The position numbers and the translations under genes were made by a program. 5,069 nucleotides of DNA from Alphaproteobacteria bacterium (GTDB lineage Bacteria; Pseudomonadota; Alphaproteobacteria; Elsterales; Elsteraceae), in contig JAAFHH010000275.1 of assembly GCA_013297545.1 (NCBI GenBank), positions 1 through 5,069 on the forward strand, written 5' to 3'. How positions within the stretch are numbered: position 1 is the stretch's first letter; every line of letters starts with the position of its first letter. Below the pieces are notes generated by a model. The model saw nothing but the letters and a program-made list of their open reading frames with translations, had not been told where the DNA came from and searched no databases. Of the stretch, positions 4,501 through 5,069 are shown piece after piece.

Positions 4501-5069
4501 CTAGCGCATGTCACGCGGATCGAAGGTCAGGAACATCACCCGCCAATGTTCGTAGGGTGCCCGTGGGATCGGCACCGTGTTGCAGCGCGGGTTGAAGGCA
4601 GCGCGCCGGGCGGTTTCGGCAAACGAGCGGAAGCGGGGATCGCGGGCCATGCGCGCCTCGTCGTCCGGATGGATCGTCGCCCGCGTCACCCGGCCCTCGC
4701 GCGTGACATCAAGCGCGATGCGCACGCGCAGCTGCTGGCCCGCCATAGCGCCCGCATCGACGTTCCAGCACGGGTAGATGTGGCCAGCGATCGCGTCGCG
4801 TTCTGAACCACTGACCGCCGTTTCGGCCGCCGCGATCTGCTGCGGACTGACTGCCGCCCACGGGTTGTCGCTCACCTGCGGTCCAGCCGGCGGGGCCGGA
4901 GGGGCTGGCGGACGCGCGGCCGCAACCGGCGGCGCTGCCGGGCGCGGCGGCTGCGGCGGGGCCGGCGGCGTGTTGGTCGCCTGCTGCATGCGCTGCAGGA
5001 AATCATCGCGCGGCGCAGGTGGCGGCGGCGCTGGCGGCGGCGGGGCTGGTCGCGGCGGTGGCGGTGGTG
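4501..5069 (-). CDS. tolA: TolA, C-terminal part (start lies beyond the right edge)
   Basis: The last 188 residues are visible and the frame stays open to the window edge. TolA spans the periplasm from its inner-membrane anchor and touches TolB and other envelope partners with its C-terminal domain. Visible residues 1-63 are about half proline, in two blocks split by DDFLQRMQQATN; the Met in that segment (codon at 4987-4989) is internal and not the start. The C-terminal domain runs from about residue 67: NPWAAV, then CWNVDAGA (100-107), LRVRIALDVTREGRV (113-127), AETARRAAFNPRC (150-162) and the end YEHWRVMFLTFDPRDM. These match the TolA/TonB-like fold of alphaproteobacterial TolA. Cys100 and Cys162 may pair in the oxidising periplasm. 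The position directly before tolB supports the call. The N-terminal anchor and tolQ/tolR would lie outside the window. Confidence 0.93.
   Translation of the reverse strand, partial: PPPPPRPAPPPPAPPPPAPRDDFLQRMQQATNTPPAPPQPPRPAAPPVAAARPPAPPAPPAGPQVSDNPWAAVSPQQIAAAETAVSGSERDAIAGHIYPCWNVDAGAMAGQQLRVRIALDVTREGRVTRATIHPDDEARMARDPRFRSFAETARRAAFNPRCNTVPIPRAPYEHWRVMFLTFDPRDMR

Noticed and set aside
4987..4989. Met codon at 4987-4989 as the start of a small separate protein
   Set aside because: The frame stays open upstream to the window edge with the same proline-rich composition, and the C-terminal domain is that of TolA. It is an internal Met of a truncated gene.
1..5069. A novel defence, mobile or biosynthetic system
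   Set aside because: All coding sequence is accounted for by the conserved tol-pal-cpoB-tilS-ftsH series, with short spacers and no foreign composition, integrase, transposase or direct-repeat array.

Overview
This is a GC-rich window in which every gene lies on the minus strand. Transcription therefore runs from position 5069 down to 1. The order along the mRNA is tolA (C-terminal part only), tolB, pal, cpoB (ybgF), tilS, ftsH (first 37 codons only). This is the classical Tol-Pal envelope cluster followed by tilS-ftsH. The arrangement, the base composition and the protein features (proline-rich TolA and CpoB linkers, an RR-containing TolB signal peptide) suggest an alphaproteobacterium, perhaps of Rhodospirillales/Acetobacteraceae type. 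The family is an inference and cannot be fixed from the sequence alone.

Layout from right to left: 4501-5069 holds the tail of TolA, a proline-rich periplasmic linker plus the C-terminal domain. 4392-4500 is a short spacer with the tolB ribosome binding site. 3033-4391 is TolB, with a signal peptide, an N-terminal domain and a beta-propeller. 2887-3032 is a spacer. 2401-2886 is the lipoprotein Pal. 2251-2400 is a spacer with three perfect-stem inverted repeats. 1318-2250 is CpoB, with a signal peptide, coiled coil, Pro/Ala/Gln linker and TPR domain. 1263-1317 is a spacer with a hairpin that covers the tilS ribosome binding site. 132-1262 is TilS, and 1-113 is the start of FtsH. No stretch above 150 bases lacks a gene, and I see no tRNA, rRNA, insertion sequence, CRISPR array or sign of recent transfer.

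How the genes work together: in the known system, TolA is driven by TolQR in the inner membrane and reaches across the periplasm. TolB and Pal link it to the outer membrane and peptidoglycan during cell constriction, and CpoB couples this to peptidoglycan synthesis. TilS (lysidine modification of tRNA-Ile) and FtsH (membrane AAA+ protease) are housekeeping genes commonly found downstream of tol-pal in alphaproteobacteria.

I found no undescribed system. The points worth checking are modest: a Tat-like signal on TolB, possible mRNA structures in the spacers, a weakly recognisable TilS C-terminus, and extreme proline-rich linkers in two Tol proteins.
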